From an uncultured Lachnospiraceae bacterium (GTDB lineage: Bacteria > Bacillota > Clostridia > Lachnospirales > Lachnospiraceae): a stretch of 34,090 bases of DNA. Made by a program: the position numbers and the translations under genes. Below, in pieces: positions 15,764 through 24,500 of the stretch; the first letter of the stretch is position 1; every line of letters begins with the position of its first letter. The stretch covers positions 1 through 34,090 of the forward strand of contig CAUEYX010000031.1 in NCBI GenBank assembly GCA_959022495.1, in the 5' to 3' direction. A model generated the notes under the pieces. The model saw only the letters and a list, made by a program, of their open reading frames with translations. It was not told the origin of the DNA and did not search any database.

Positions 15764-15808
15764 CGCCGGAATGTCCAATAGCAGAATGCCCGGCATTTCT
15801 TTTCTATT

Positions 15809-17227
15809 TTATCTTGTCACAACATCCACCGGGACATTGAAGATCTTCGCCACTTTTAAAATGGTGTCGATATGTCTTCCGGATGCTGCCGCAAAGTGGT
15901 GAGTCGGTCCGCATTCGCTCCAGCGGGTCACAAACTCTCGGGCGCCGCATGTGAAACGGGTCCGCATATTCGTATCGCCAAAGGAAAGGATCGGACCTTC
16001 CTCATTCACGCCTTCCGCCACAATGAACTTGAAATGCCCGTCGCCATCCTGGGTGATGGCCAGATAAGTGACCGGACCTGTATACGGGTAGAACTGGGTC
16101 AGGTAACCGCCGCCGGTCTTGCCGTGGAAGACTTTCACAATCTTCATGGTCGGCTTCTTGTCGGAAATATCCGCGTCGCCCGAACCGCTGTGGCCGATGA
16201 TGGCAATGTCGTCATTAAAGTCAATGGAATACATCTCGGCAAGCTGTCCGGTGCCGGAGATGGTCTTTAAGATGCTCATAGCCATTGCCACCTTCATGTC
16301 GCCTTCCACCGCGCAGGCTGTTCCCTGTTTGATCAGCATGGAGAACGCCGGGATAAGCATGCTGTCAAGGACGCCTGCTTTGCCCTGCGCGAATCCATCA
16401 TAGTGGGACGCGATCAGACCGAGCTGTTCGTCCTTTACCCACTTTTCAAATGCAACTACATATTTTGCCATCTCCCATACTTCTTCGATGCTTCCGCCGC
16501 CTTCAATATCAAAAGTGTCAAGGATATCCTGGGCTTTCGCGCGGATGGCGTCTTCATCCGTAATATCATCCGCAATGGCCCACATTTTCTCCCAGTCAAA
16601 TTGTTTCGTATACAGGTGCATCCTTCTGTACAGGTTGGATTCGTCGATGTAGAGATCCATCATGCCCGGGTAAGGTCTTCCGATCTGGGCAATATTTGTG
16701 TCACGGAACCGCCTTCTCGTCTGCGCGGCCCGGCACCAGTCCTCGATCTCCGCCTGCACAGCCGGATCTCCGCCTTCAACCACACCTGTAATCACTGCAT
16801 GCCTCTTGCCATATCGCTCAAGGTCAGCCACCATCTCACCGACAGCGCCGCAGGCATAGCCCTCGCCCAGCCAAGCGGCAATATCTGTGTGGTCATAATC
16901 CAGCGCTTTCAACTTCTGGATATTCACAAGTACAACCGGCACATCCAGATCCTTCACTGCCGGAAGCATGTTGTAGGATGTGGCATATGTAAGAAGCTGA
17001 AGGAAGACAAGGTCAACGTCCGCCGCCCGGAATAAATCTCCGGCTGCCTGGGACTGCTCTTTTGTCGTCACCATACCGCCGTCAATGATCTCCACGGAGT
17101 CCGGAATCGTCTTCTTAAATGCCTCGTACTGCGCTTCGAACTCCGGCACAAGTGACGGGAACTGGGGCAGGTAAGCGCCCAGCGCGATAGAAAATACACC
17201 AATTTTTGCTTTTGTTTCAACTAACAT
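15809..17227 (-). CDS. L-fucose/L-arabinose isomerase-family protein, probable rhamnose isomerase
   Basis: 472 aa from the ATG at 17227 (AGGAGG 7 bp upstream). The fold family shows in the N-terminal KIGVFSIALGAYLPQFP, a central TACAVEGDMKVAMAM with the metal-binding Glu, the GDTNMRTRF stretch, and the C-terminal GPTHHFAAASGRH with a ligand His. It follows rhamnulokinase by 48 bp in one operon, and no classical RhaA is present, so it probably turns L-rhamnose into L-rhamnulose as a non-orthologous replacement. Fucose or another deoxy-sugar remains possible. Family fairly sure, substrate inferred. Confidence 0.82.
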   Translation of the reverse strand: MLVETKAKIGVFSIALGAYLPQFPSLVPEFEAQYEAFKKTIPDSVEIIDGGMVTTKEQSQAAGDLFRAADVDLVFLQLLTYATSYNMLPAVKDLDVPVVLVNIQKLKALDYDHTDIAAWLGEGYACGAVGEMVADLERYGKRHAVITGVVEGGDPAVQAEIEDWCRAAQTRRRFRDTNIAQIGRPYPGMMDLYIDESNLYRRMHLYTKQFDWEKMWAIADDITDEDAIRAKAQDILDTFDIEGGGSIEEVWEMAKYVVAFEKWVKDEQLGLIASHYDGFAQGKAGVLDSMLIPAFSMLIKQGTACAVEGDMKVAMAMSILKTISGTGQLAEMYSIDFNDDIAIIGHSGSGDADISDKKPTMKIVKVFHGKTGGGYLTQFYPYTGPVTYLAITQDGDGHFKFIVAEGVNEEGPILSFGDTNMRTRFTCGAREFVTRWSECGPTHHFAAASGRHIDTILKVAKIFNVPVDVVTR

Positions 17228-17258
17228 GTTAATTCCTCCTGTTTGGATATTTTGCCTC

Positions 17259-17277
17259 AAAGGGGCCTGACCCCTTT
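17259..17277 (-). other. Small hairpin between rhamnulokinase and isomerase genes
   Basis: AAAGGGG and CCCCTTT form a perfect 7-bp stem with a 5-nt loop, overlapping the rhamnulokinase stop codon. No T-run. Possibly an mRNA-stability element. Confidence 0.45.
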
Positions 17278-18670
17278 AATACATTACAACGTCAAAGGAC
17301 TCTCTCACGCACGTTCTTGCTTCCGGCAGATCTTTGAAAATGCCGTCGTGCAGGAGCTGTACGATTATATTTCCGATGGCCGTCGCCTCAGATGGACCGG
17401 CAGAAACTTTCTTCCCTGTATATTTAGCAGTAAGTTCGTTTAGATAGCCCGCATTGGAACCGCCGCCTACTACGTAGATCGTGCTGTATTTCTTCCCTGT
17501 GATCTGCTCGATCTCCTGTACGGTGTCCCTGTAGCATTTTGCCAGGCTGTTGTAGATGACGGACGAGATCTCTCCCACTGTCCGCGGCACCTGTTGTCCG
17601 GTCCTGCGGCAGAAATCCTGAACCTCCCCGATCATGCTCTCCGGCGCCAGGAAGCAGTCATCATTACAGTCTACAATAGACGGAATTGTCTCTTTGGACG
17701 CCATCTCACAAATCTGCGCGAATGACAGATCTTCTGTAAACTCTTTCTTCACGGACTGGATCATCCACAGCCCCATAATATTTTTCAGATAACGGAAGCG
17801 GTGGTCATAGCCGCCCTCGTTGGTAAAGTTGGCTTTCATGCTCTCCATAGAGCAGTCTGCCTCTCTGCGCTCAATCCCCATCAGCGACCATGTCCCGGAG
17901 CTGATATATACCGCGTCGTCATCGTTGGTGGGGACAGCCAGGACCGCGCTTCCTGTATCGTGGGTCGCCGGCAGTACAACCGTGCAGTTGAATCCCACTT
18001 CCTTCTGCACCTCTTCTGTGAATTCTCCCACCACTGTGCCCGGCATAGATACCGGCCGGAATATGTTCGAGTGATATCCCAGCATGTCAATCAGCTCATA
18101 GTCCCAGTCATTTGTCTCCGGACTCACAAGCTGCCCGGTCGTAGCATTGGTATACTCGTTCTTTTTCACCCCTGTGAGCAGAAAATGTAAATAATCCGGG
18201 ATCATGAGGATGCTTTCCGCCTGTTCCAGATATTCCGGATGGGTCTCTTTCACCGCCATAAGCTGATAGACGGTATTAAAAATCTGCTTCTGAATCCCGG
18301 TGCGCGCGTACAGCTCATCCTGGGGAATCACCTCATACACTTTCTCATCCATGCCCTCTGTGCGGCTGTCCCGATACCCGACCGTATCTCCAAGGATCTG
18401 GTCATCTCTGTCAAGCAGCACAAAATCGACACCCCATGTGTCAATCCCCATTGTGACAGGAATCTTCCCGATTTCTTTACATTTCTTAAGTCCATTCTTA
18501 ATCTCTGTAAAAAGCCGGTCCACATCCCAGCAGAGCGTGCCGTTCCGATTGTCCATCCCATTGGGGAAGCGGTATACTTCCTCGAGCTGCATTTTCCCGT
18601 CCTTCATACTGGCAAGCATATGCCGTCCGCTGGATGCCCCGATATCGATGGCTAAATAATATCTGTCCAT
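17276..18670 (-). CDS. rhaB: Rhamnulokinase
   Basis: 464 aa from the ATG at 18670 (AGGAGG 8 bp upstream; an in-frame GTG two codons before is the weaker start). FGGY sugar kinase: DIGASSGRH phosphate loop at the N-terminus, GIDTWGVDF with the catalytic-site Asp, THDTGSAVLAVP, SSGTWSLMG, and VVGGGSNAGYLNEL in the ATPase half. It phosphorylates L-rhamnulose at C1, feeding the class II aldolase in the BMC operon. It is first gene of a two-gene operon; the region ahead has a -10-like TATAAT (18710-18715) but no good -35, which suggests an activator, most likely the upstream AraC protein. Confidence 0.93.
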   Translation of the reverse strand: MDRYYLAIDIGASSGRHMLASMKDGKMQLEEVYRFPNGMDNRNGTLCWDVDRLFTEIKNGLKKCKEIGKIPVTMGIDTWGVDFVLLDRDDQILGDTVGYRDSRTEGMDEKVYEVIPQDELYARTGIQKQIFNTVYQLMAVKETHPEYLEQAESILMIPDYLHFLLTGVKKNEYTNATTGQLVSPETNDWDYELIDMLGYHSNIFRPVSMPGTVVGEFTEEVQKEVGFNCTVVLPATHDTGSAVLAVPTNDDDAVYISSGTWSLMGIERREADCSMESMKANFTNEGGYDHRFRYLKNIMGLWMIQSVKKEFTEDLSFAQICEMASKETIPSIVDCNDDCFLAPESMIGEVQDFCRRTGQQVPRTVGEISSVIYNSLAKCYRDTVQEIEQITGKKYSTIYVVGGGSNAGYLNELTAKYTGKKVSAGPSEATAIGNIIVQLLHDGIFKDLPEARTCVRESFDVVMY

Positions 18671-18736
18671 CTCCACTGCCTCCTTCTTCGCTTTTTATAA
18701 TCTGACTTTATTATAATTAGCGAAATCAAACAAAAA

Positions 18737-18767
18737 AAGGACGCTATTTATATAAAACAGCGTCCTT
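18737..18767 (-). terminator. Intrinsic terminator after the AraC gene
   Basis: AAGGACGCT pairs with AGCGTCCTT (9 bp, 13-nt loop), and a run of T follows on the minus strand. It separates the AraC gene from the rhamnulokinase operon. Confidence 0.9.
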
Positions 18768-18865
18768 ATTTGCATTCTTCTTCTATTTTAGGGTTCTTTT
18801 TTGCAATTTTCACAAATCCGCTCCCAGCATTTTGTACAAATTGTTCTGTTCCCGCGCGCAGATGA

Positions 18866-19837
18866 CTACTTCCGCCCTGCCGCGGCGGTTCTGTACTCCT
18901 TCGGGCTCACTCCGCAGCGCTCCCGGAACTTCCGGTAAAAATAACTGGTATTATCATACCCCACAGACTCTATGATATCCGTGACCGGGATCGCGCTGTT
19001 GGTCAGCAGATATACGGCCTGCTGCATCCGTTTCTCCTGGAGCAGTTCTTTGTAAGTTTTTCCGGTCCTCTTCCTGATCTCCCGGCTCAGCCAGTATACG
19101 TCATACCCCATCTGTTCCGCAAGCTCTGAGAGGCTGCCGTTTTTATAATGTTCGTCAATATAACTTAAAACCGTGGCCGCAATCTCATTGTCAAATTTCC
19201 GCCCGCCGGACTCCATCTTGTCCATGCAGTTCAGAAGCTGGAGAAAAAGCAGGCCCATTGTAATCTGCGTGCAGCTCCGCTTATTCGTGGAATCGTAGAA
19301 AATCGTCCACACAATATTCTCGATCAGATTCTGCACCGGCAGGATATCCGCCACATGGAAGTACAGCCATCCTGTCTCCCCATCCCTCCCACAGAGGGCT
19401 CCCACGAGAAAATCTTTAAGCTGATTCTCTTCGGTACCCATCATCGAAAACGCCGTGTCCAGAAATTCCGGCAGAATAATAAAATTCACCGCAATGTCAT
19501 CCCTGCCCGCAGGCAGGATCTCCTGGACAGCGTTCTGGTTCAGGAAAAGGAGATCCCCCTCCTTTAACACAACCTCGCTCCCATTCAGGATGTGGGTCGT
19601 ACTCCCCTGGCACATATAGATCACTTCAATATAATTGTGAGTGTGCGGGGGGAAGTGTACAAACCGCGTGTGCGGCCGTACCTGAATAAGCTTCCCCCTC
19701 TGGAGAAGCTTATTGCTGTCAATCACCATATCGTTCTTCTCTGTGTAGATCTGCTGGTCAATCTCACGCCTGCCCGCAAGAATCCTCTGTTCTTCCTCCG
19801 TGATAACCGACAGCTCTCTGATCAATTCCCGATGCAT
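18866..19837 (-). CDS. AraC-family regulator (probable rhamnose regulator)
   Basis: 323 aa from the ATG at 19837, which has GAGGG 7 bp upstream. The frame extends to 19948, touching the ParA stop codon, but that stretch is Arg-rich and unlikely to be translated. It has an N-terminal cupin sensor (PPHTHNYIEVIYMCQGS ... LKEGDLLFLNQ) and two C-terminal helix-turn-helix units (GSLSELAEQMGYDVYWLSREI and VTDIIESVGYDNTSYFYRKF, ending GVSPKEYR). Its position before rhaB and the weak -35 of rhaB suggest it activates rhamnose genes. The effector is unknown. Confidence 0.88.
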   Translation of the reverse strand: MHRELIRELSVITEEEQRILAGRREIDQQIYTEKNDMVIDSNKLLQRGKLIQVRPHTRFVHFPPHTHNYIEVIYMCQGSTTHILNGSEVVLKEGDLLFLNQNAVQEILPAGRDDIAVNFIILPEFLDTAFSMMGTEENQLKDFLVGALCGRDGETGWLYFHVADILPVQNLIENIVWTIFYDSTNKRSCTQITMGLLFLQLLNCMDKMESGGRKFDNEIAATVLSYIDEHYKNGSLSELAEQMGYDVYWLSREIRKRTGKTYKELLQEKRMQQAVYLLTNSAIPVTDIIESVGYDNTSYFYRKFRERCGVSPKEYRTAAAGRK

Positions 19838-19944
19838 CTGACCACCCTCTTTTCCACTGACACGCCGAGGCAGACAGCCGGCCCTTCCGGCTGTTTGTCT
19901 CACCGCCCAGCCTGTACGCTGCCCGGCTGTTCGCCGCCTGACCA

Positions 19945-20733
19945 TCACCGCGCGGCGTCGATCTCCTCAGCCAGCGCCATATATTCCTTCGCGCTCCGGC
20001 TGCTCTTCTTATACGCCATAACCGGCGCGTTATTATCCTGGGACCACTCAATGCCGCTGTCAACCCGGATGTAGGTCTCAAACACCTTCACGTCGTCCAG
20101 CTCTCTCAGCGTATCCAGCGTCTGCCGGAAGTAGTTTTTCCTCGTATCCACTTTAGTGATGACAATCCCGCCCAGTTTCAGATCCGGGGCAATCTGTTTG
20201 ACCTCATCCAGGAATTCAAACATATTCCCCAGCCCGAACAATCCCCAGGGGGACGCTTCCACAGGAATAATAATCTCATCTGACGCGCAGAGGATATTCA
20301 TCACCCAGCCCCCCAGCGTGGGTGGAGCGTCAATCAAAATATAGTCATATGATCCCGATTCCCGGATCGCCGCGATCCCCTTCTTCAAGATATATTCTCT
20401 CTGCCACTTTGTGAACAGCTCATACTCAATGGAGCTCATCAGTGTGGAGGATGGAATCAGATCCAGCCCTTCGTAAGGTGTATGTACAATATATTCCGTC
20501 AAATCATCCTGCCTCCGGATTCCTTCATAGAGGTTCTTCTCCCCCTGGGCAAACCCGAGAACCGTATCCTCATCAAAAAGAGAAAGCGAAAGATTAAGCT
20601 GCATATCCCCGTCGATAAGGAGCACCCTGCGCCCCAGACAGGTGAGCCCGTATCCCACATTGGAACACGTCGTTGACTTTCCGCTTCCTCCCTTATTATT
20701 CGCAAAACAGATTACCTTTGTGCCTGCTCCCAT
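19945..20733 (-). CDS. Orphan ParA/Soj-type ATPase
   Basis: 262 aa from the ATG at 20733 (GGAG 10 bp upstream; an Arg-rich in-frame extension is rejected). The deviant Walker A motif NNKGGSGKST includes the signature lysine, LLIDGDMQLNLS is the switch region, and ILIDAPPTLGG is Walker B. This makes it a ParA/MinD-like ATPase that would dimerise and move on DNA. No ParB, replication gene or parS-like cluster is next to it. It overlaps or adjoins an alarmone hydrolase and an AraC gene, all read in one direction. ParA relatives called McdA position carboxysomes, so a role in placing this locus's BMC is conceivable but unproven. Confidence 0.9.
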   Translation of the reverse strand: MGAGTKVICFANNKGGSGKSTTCSNVGYGLTCLGRRVLLIDGDMQLNLSLSLFDEDTVLGFAQGEKNLYEGIRRQDDLTEYIVHTPYEGLDLIPSSTLMSSIEYELFTKWQREYILKKGIAAIRESGSYDYILIDAPPTLGGWVMNILCASDEIIIPVEASPWGLFGLGNMFEFLDEVKQIAPDLKLGGIVITKVDTRKNYFRQTLDTLRELDDVKVFETYIRVDSGIEWSQDNNAPVMAYKKSSRSAKEYMALAEEIDAAR

Positions 20734-20752
20734 CTGCCGCCGTCTCCTTTCC

Positions 20753-21331
20753 TCACACCCTGCTGCCCGTCTTCCACTCCGCACGCGCCGGTCCCGGCCC
20801 GAAATTCTTATCGATCAGCCTGCAGTACTCCTCATATGCCGGTATACCGGAAAAACGTTCTTTTAACACATCCCGGATTCCTTTATAATACCACGCAAGG
20901 GCTGATTTACTCTGCATGCGGAACCTGGTCCAGAGCGCGTCGCCCTCCTTCGGATAATCCCGGTCAATATCCCGCATATTGGACAGCTTGTCCGCCAGCC
21001 CGATCATCTGCACCTCCGGCGGGGCGTCTCTAAGCCGGCTGATGGTAGCGCCTTTGCGCTCTTCCCACGCCTTTGACTTGTCCTCACTCTCCTGAGCTAC
21101 CAGATCTGCCACCCGGCTGCCGAACCGAAGCTTCAATACATCCCAGGTAATTCCTCTGCAGTCCTCGATCGTATCATGGAGCACCGCCGCGCAGATCACC
21201 TCCTCATCCTTTGTCATCGTGGACACAATATCCGCCACCTCGATGGGATGGACGATATATGGCCGTCTCGTCCCTTTGCGAAACTGTCCTTCGTGTGCCT
21301 TCGCTGCAAACTCCATCGCGTCATTGATCAT
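20753..21331 (-). CDS. Small alarmone hydrolase (MESH1-like HD-domain protein)
   Basis: 192 aa from the ATG at 21331 (GGAGG nearby; an in-frame GTG five codons earlier lies in that site). It is a single HD domain of the (p)ppGpp-hydrolase kind: AAKAHEGQFR, YIVHPIEVADIV, AAVLHDTIED with the His52-Asp53 pair, and LADKLSNMRDI. No synthetase, TGS or ACT domain, so it is a stand-alone hydrolase. It has its own promoter and is transcribed with the ParA-like gene, whose start lies 19 bp downstream. The link to pectin use is unclear; it may lower stringent signals while this growth substrate is used (speculation). Confidence 0.86.
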   Translation of the reverse strand: MINDAMEFAAKAHEGQFRKGTRRPYIVHPIEVADIVSTMTKDEEVICAAVLHDTIEDCRGITWDVLKLRFGSRVADLVAQESEDKSKAWEERKGATISRLRDAPPEVQMIGLADKLSNMRDIDRDYPKEGDALWTRFRMQSKSALAWYYKGIRDVLKERFSGIPAYEEYCRLIDKNFGPGPARAEWKTGSRV

Positions 21332-21422
21332 GTTCTGCCCCTCCACCAGCGCTCTGCCTGAAAACGATCTTCAACTGTCATAACCGCCCGGCCGAAGCAC
21401 TTCTTCCGGACTGTCCATGTAA

Positions 21423-21451
21423 ATTTTATCACAGGCAGGCGGCAAGTACAA
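21423..21451 (-). promoter_or_regulatory. Promoter of the alarmone hydrolase-ParA-AraC run
   Basis: Minus-strand TTGTAC, 17-bp spacer, TAAAAT, with an extended -10 TG one base before it. Confidence 0.65.
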
Positions 21452-21458
21452 CAAAAAA

Positions 21459-21487
21459 GGGCAGAACCCCTGAATTGGATTCTGCCC
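21459..21487 (-). terminator. Intrinsic terminator of the PL11 lyase gene
   Basis: GGGCAGAA and TTCTGCCC form a perfect 8-bp stem with a 13-nt loop; six T follow on the minus strand. It lies 45 bp after the lyase stop codon and just before the next promoter. Confidence 0.88.
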
Positions 21488-21531
21488 GAAACGTGATCAT
21501 CCTATCCGCTATTTATTTTTCACAGTTCATA

Positions 21532-24500
21532 TTATTCTGCCCGGCCGCGTTTTCTCCGGTATACCAGAACTCCGCCTCCTGCAGGGACTGCCGCTGCCAT
21601 CACAGCGATGATGCCCCATACAGAGCTGAAGTCATCCCCGGTTTTTGCCGCCGCGGGCTGACCCTTACCGGAATCGCTGCCGCTGTCCGTTCCAGTCTGT
21701 CCCGGATTCTGCGGCTGATCCGATCCTGCATCTGCTTTTACCAGATCTTCAAGAGCCCCCGCCAGCGCGTTAAATGCCGCGTCGATCTCTTCCTGAGTGG
21801 ACGCGTTGTTCAGCGCGTCTTTCGCCGCGCGCAGCGCAGCCTGAAGTGCCTGCCAGCTCTCCGCTGTATAGTCAGAAGGATTTAATCCCTCTGCCGCCTG
21901 TACGGACTCTTCCAAAGCATCTTTGTTCAGTTCCGGCTCTTCCGGCTCAGTCACAACATCCCCCTGACGGTTGTTGACGATATCCAGTGTCGGTGTGGGC
22001 ACGTTCATCAGATCTTCGTCAAATCCAATATAGAAGCTTGTTGTCGGAGGCTGGTTATATCCTGTCGCCTCACACGCCACCTGTGTCCGGTACTGCGTAT
22101 CATGCATCAGTGTATACAGACGGTAGTCAGCCAGGTCGGTTGTTGTGTAGATACGGATCGCGTTTCCGTCCGTTGTCCTCCATGCCGCTTCTTCTCTCCA
22201 ATCTCCGAAAATATCTGCCTGGAAGCACGGATTTCCTTTTGTTCCATTGTTGGAGAAGACTTCATCAGACTCCAGAAGAACTTCCTCTGTCTGTGTCTCC
22301 CAGTTCCACTTAGAAATATTTACTGAGATCGGATACTGAACCGGTTTTTTATCATAAAACGTATGGTCCAGGATCTCTCTTCCAAGGTCGCCATCCCACC
22401 AGATGGTGAAGTTGGCCGCCGGGATGCTTGTGCTGATCAGTTCACCATCCTGTGACACAAGCCTTCCTGTCCTGGAATTCCATGTATTGGTATCAATTGC
22501 CCAGGACTCTGCCCCCTCGTGTGTGGGATCGATATCCGCTGCCGCTCCTCTTCCGGTATCATCTGTCGTAGGAAGGCCGAAAACATATTCGCCCGTCTCT
22601 GCGTCGTGCATATCAACGCCGGCATCCAGAGGATGGTTCTCATGTACCATAAAAATCTCCTGCCCCGGATTCTTCAGGTTGAAGTCACTGACGCGCTCCG
22701 CGTCGCCGTGGCCGCCATGCTTCTCACCCTTCTGGCTCAGAGCATACATCAGCGTTCCGTCATGATCGATGGTTGCTGATCCATAGATGATTTCCTGGCA
22801 TCCGTCTCCGTCCACATCCGCAGATGTCAGAGAATGCGCACCCTGCCCGTAAAGATCCGCACTCTCCTTATCATTAGAGTCGATCTTCCAGATCTGCTGC
22901 AGTTTGTCATCTACGACATTGTACGCGCATACAACAGCGCGTGTATAATATCCTCTTGAGAAGACCGCGCTTGGATGCTCGCCGTCCAGATAAGCAACAC
23001 CTGCAAGGAAACGGTCTACACGGTTGCCGTAGTCATCACCCCAGGATGCAACATCTCCTCTCGGCGGATCATAATCAACCGTATCAAGTGCTTCCCCGGT
23101 CTCGCCGTCAAACAGGGTCAGATACTCCGGTCCATCCAGCACGTAGCCGTTCCTCTTATAAGTAAGTCCGGCAGAGGAAGTCTCGCCCTTTACGGAACGG
23201 TAGTCAACAACTTCGTCTGTTCCGTCAATGGGATTTCCTTTTCCGTCAACCGTACCGTCTGCGGTTTTGCAGATCATTTCTGCCTTTCCGTCGCCGTCAA
23301 AGTCATATACCTGGAACTGTGTATAATGTGCCCCGGCACGGATATTGATGCCGAGATCCACTCTCCACAGAAGTGTTCCGTCCAGTTTATAGCAGTCAAT
23401 GTATACCGGTGAAGTATATCCTTCTTCGGAATTGTCATGAGAAAGCCCGTCCCATTTTACAAAGAGCTCATACTCCCCGTCTCCGTCAGCGTCCGCGATA
23501 TTCGTATCGTTGGGCACATACTCATACTCGGTTGTCAGCTTATCGTCATAATAGGACTCCGGTTTCTGAAGAGGCACTTCCATATACTGGTCAGACCACG
23601 GTGTAACCGCGTCGCATGCCTCATACACCTTGCCGTCAATCACCGCCTGCACGCTGTACTCTGACTCCGGAGTACCCTCAGCATCCAGGTAGTTGGAGTT
23701 TTCATCCGAAGCAATCTCCTTGATTACCTCGCCATCCCTCAAAATTCTGTAGGAAGCGCCCTGCGCGTATTCATCTCCCGGGATGCGGAAGCTGACAAAC
23801 ACGCCTTCTGTTGTGTTCACTGCCACCAGACCTCTGTCAAGGTACTCCGCCTGCGCGTTGATCTCTGTCCCGATCCCCGCCTCAGCTGCCTCGGAAGCAT
23901 CGGACTTTCCGCCCGCTCCTACAGCCACTACTTTAAACCAGCGGTTCATATGTGTAGACTTCTCATATGTGTAGGAACACTCGGATGTCTTGCCGGCAAG
24001 AGCATAGCCCTCTGTTCCTTCCAGGTCTGTCCTGTTCCTGTCAGACCAGTACACTTCGTACTCAATGGCATTGTCCACAGGCTCCCATGTAATAACCGCC
24101 GCTTCCGCCGTCACTGACGCTGTCACGCCTGATGGAACTGCCGGGGCCGCCGCTGACGCGTCCTGAACAACAACAGACACCGCTTCACCTGCCGCTGACT
24201 CAATGCCGGTAGCGCTTACCGCTTTCACTGTGTATGTATAGCTGCCAAGCAGCTCTACGTCTTTATCAATATATCCATTGGAACTTGAGTCCCCGATCTT
24301 CTTCGTCACATCTCCCACGTTGCGGTATATATTATAGGAAACCGCGCCGTCCACTGCGTCCCATGTGAGATTCACCTGCATCAGATCCAGATCCGCTTCC
24401 GCCTTTACATTCTGCGGCGCCTCAATGGAACCGATGATAATTCCGTTCACACGTCCGTCCCCGGAGAATGACATATTCATCTGTCCATCCGTAACCTCCA

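Noticed and set aside
15194..15796. 200-aa minus-strand open frame over the DUF6512 gene
   Set aside because: Very polar, low-complexity composition and no start signal; the plus strand encodes a clear multi-pass membrane protein.
19838..19948. Longer start for the AraC protein, coupled to the ParA stop codon
   Set aside because: The extra 37 residues are Arg/Gly-rich and unlike AraC N-termini, while the ATG at 19837 has its own ribosome binding site.
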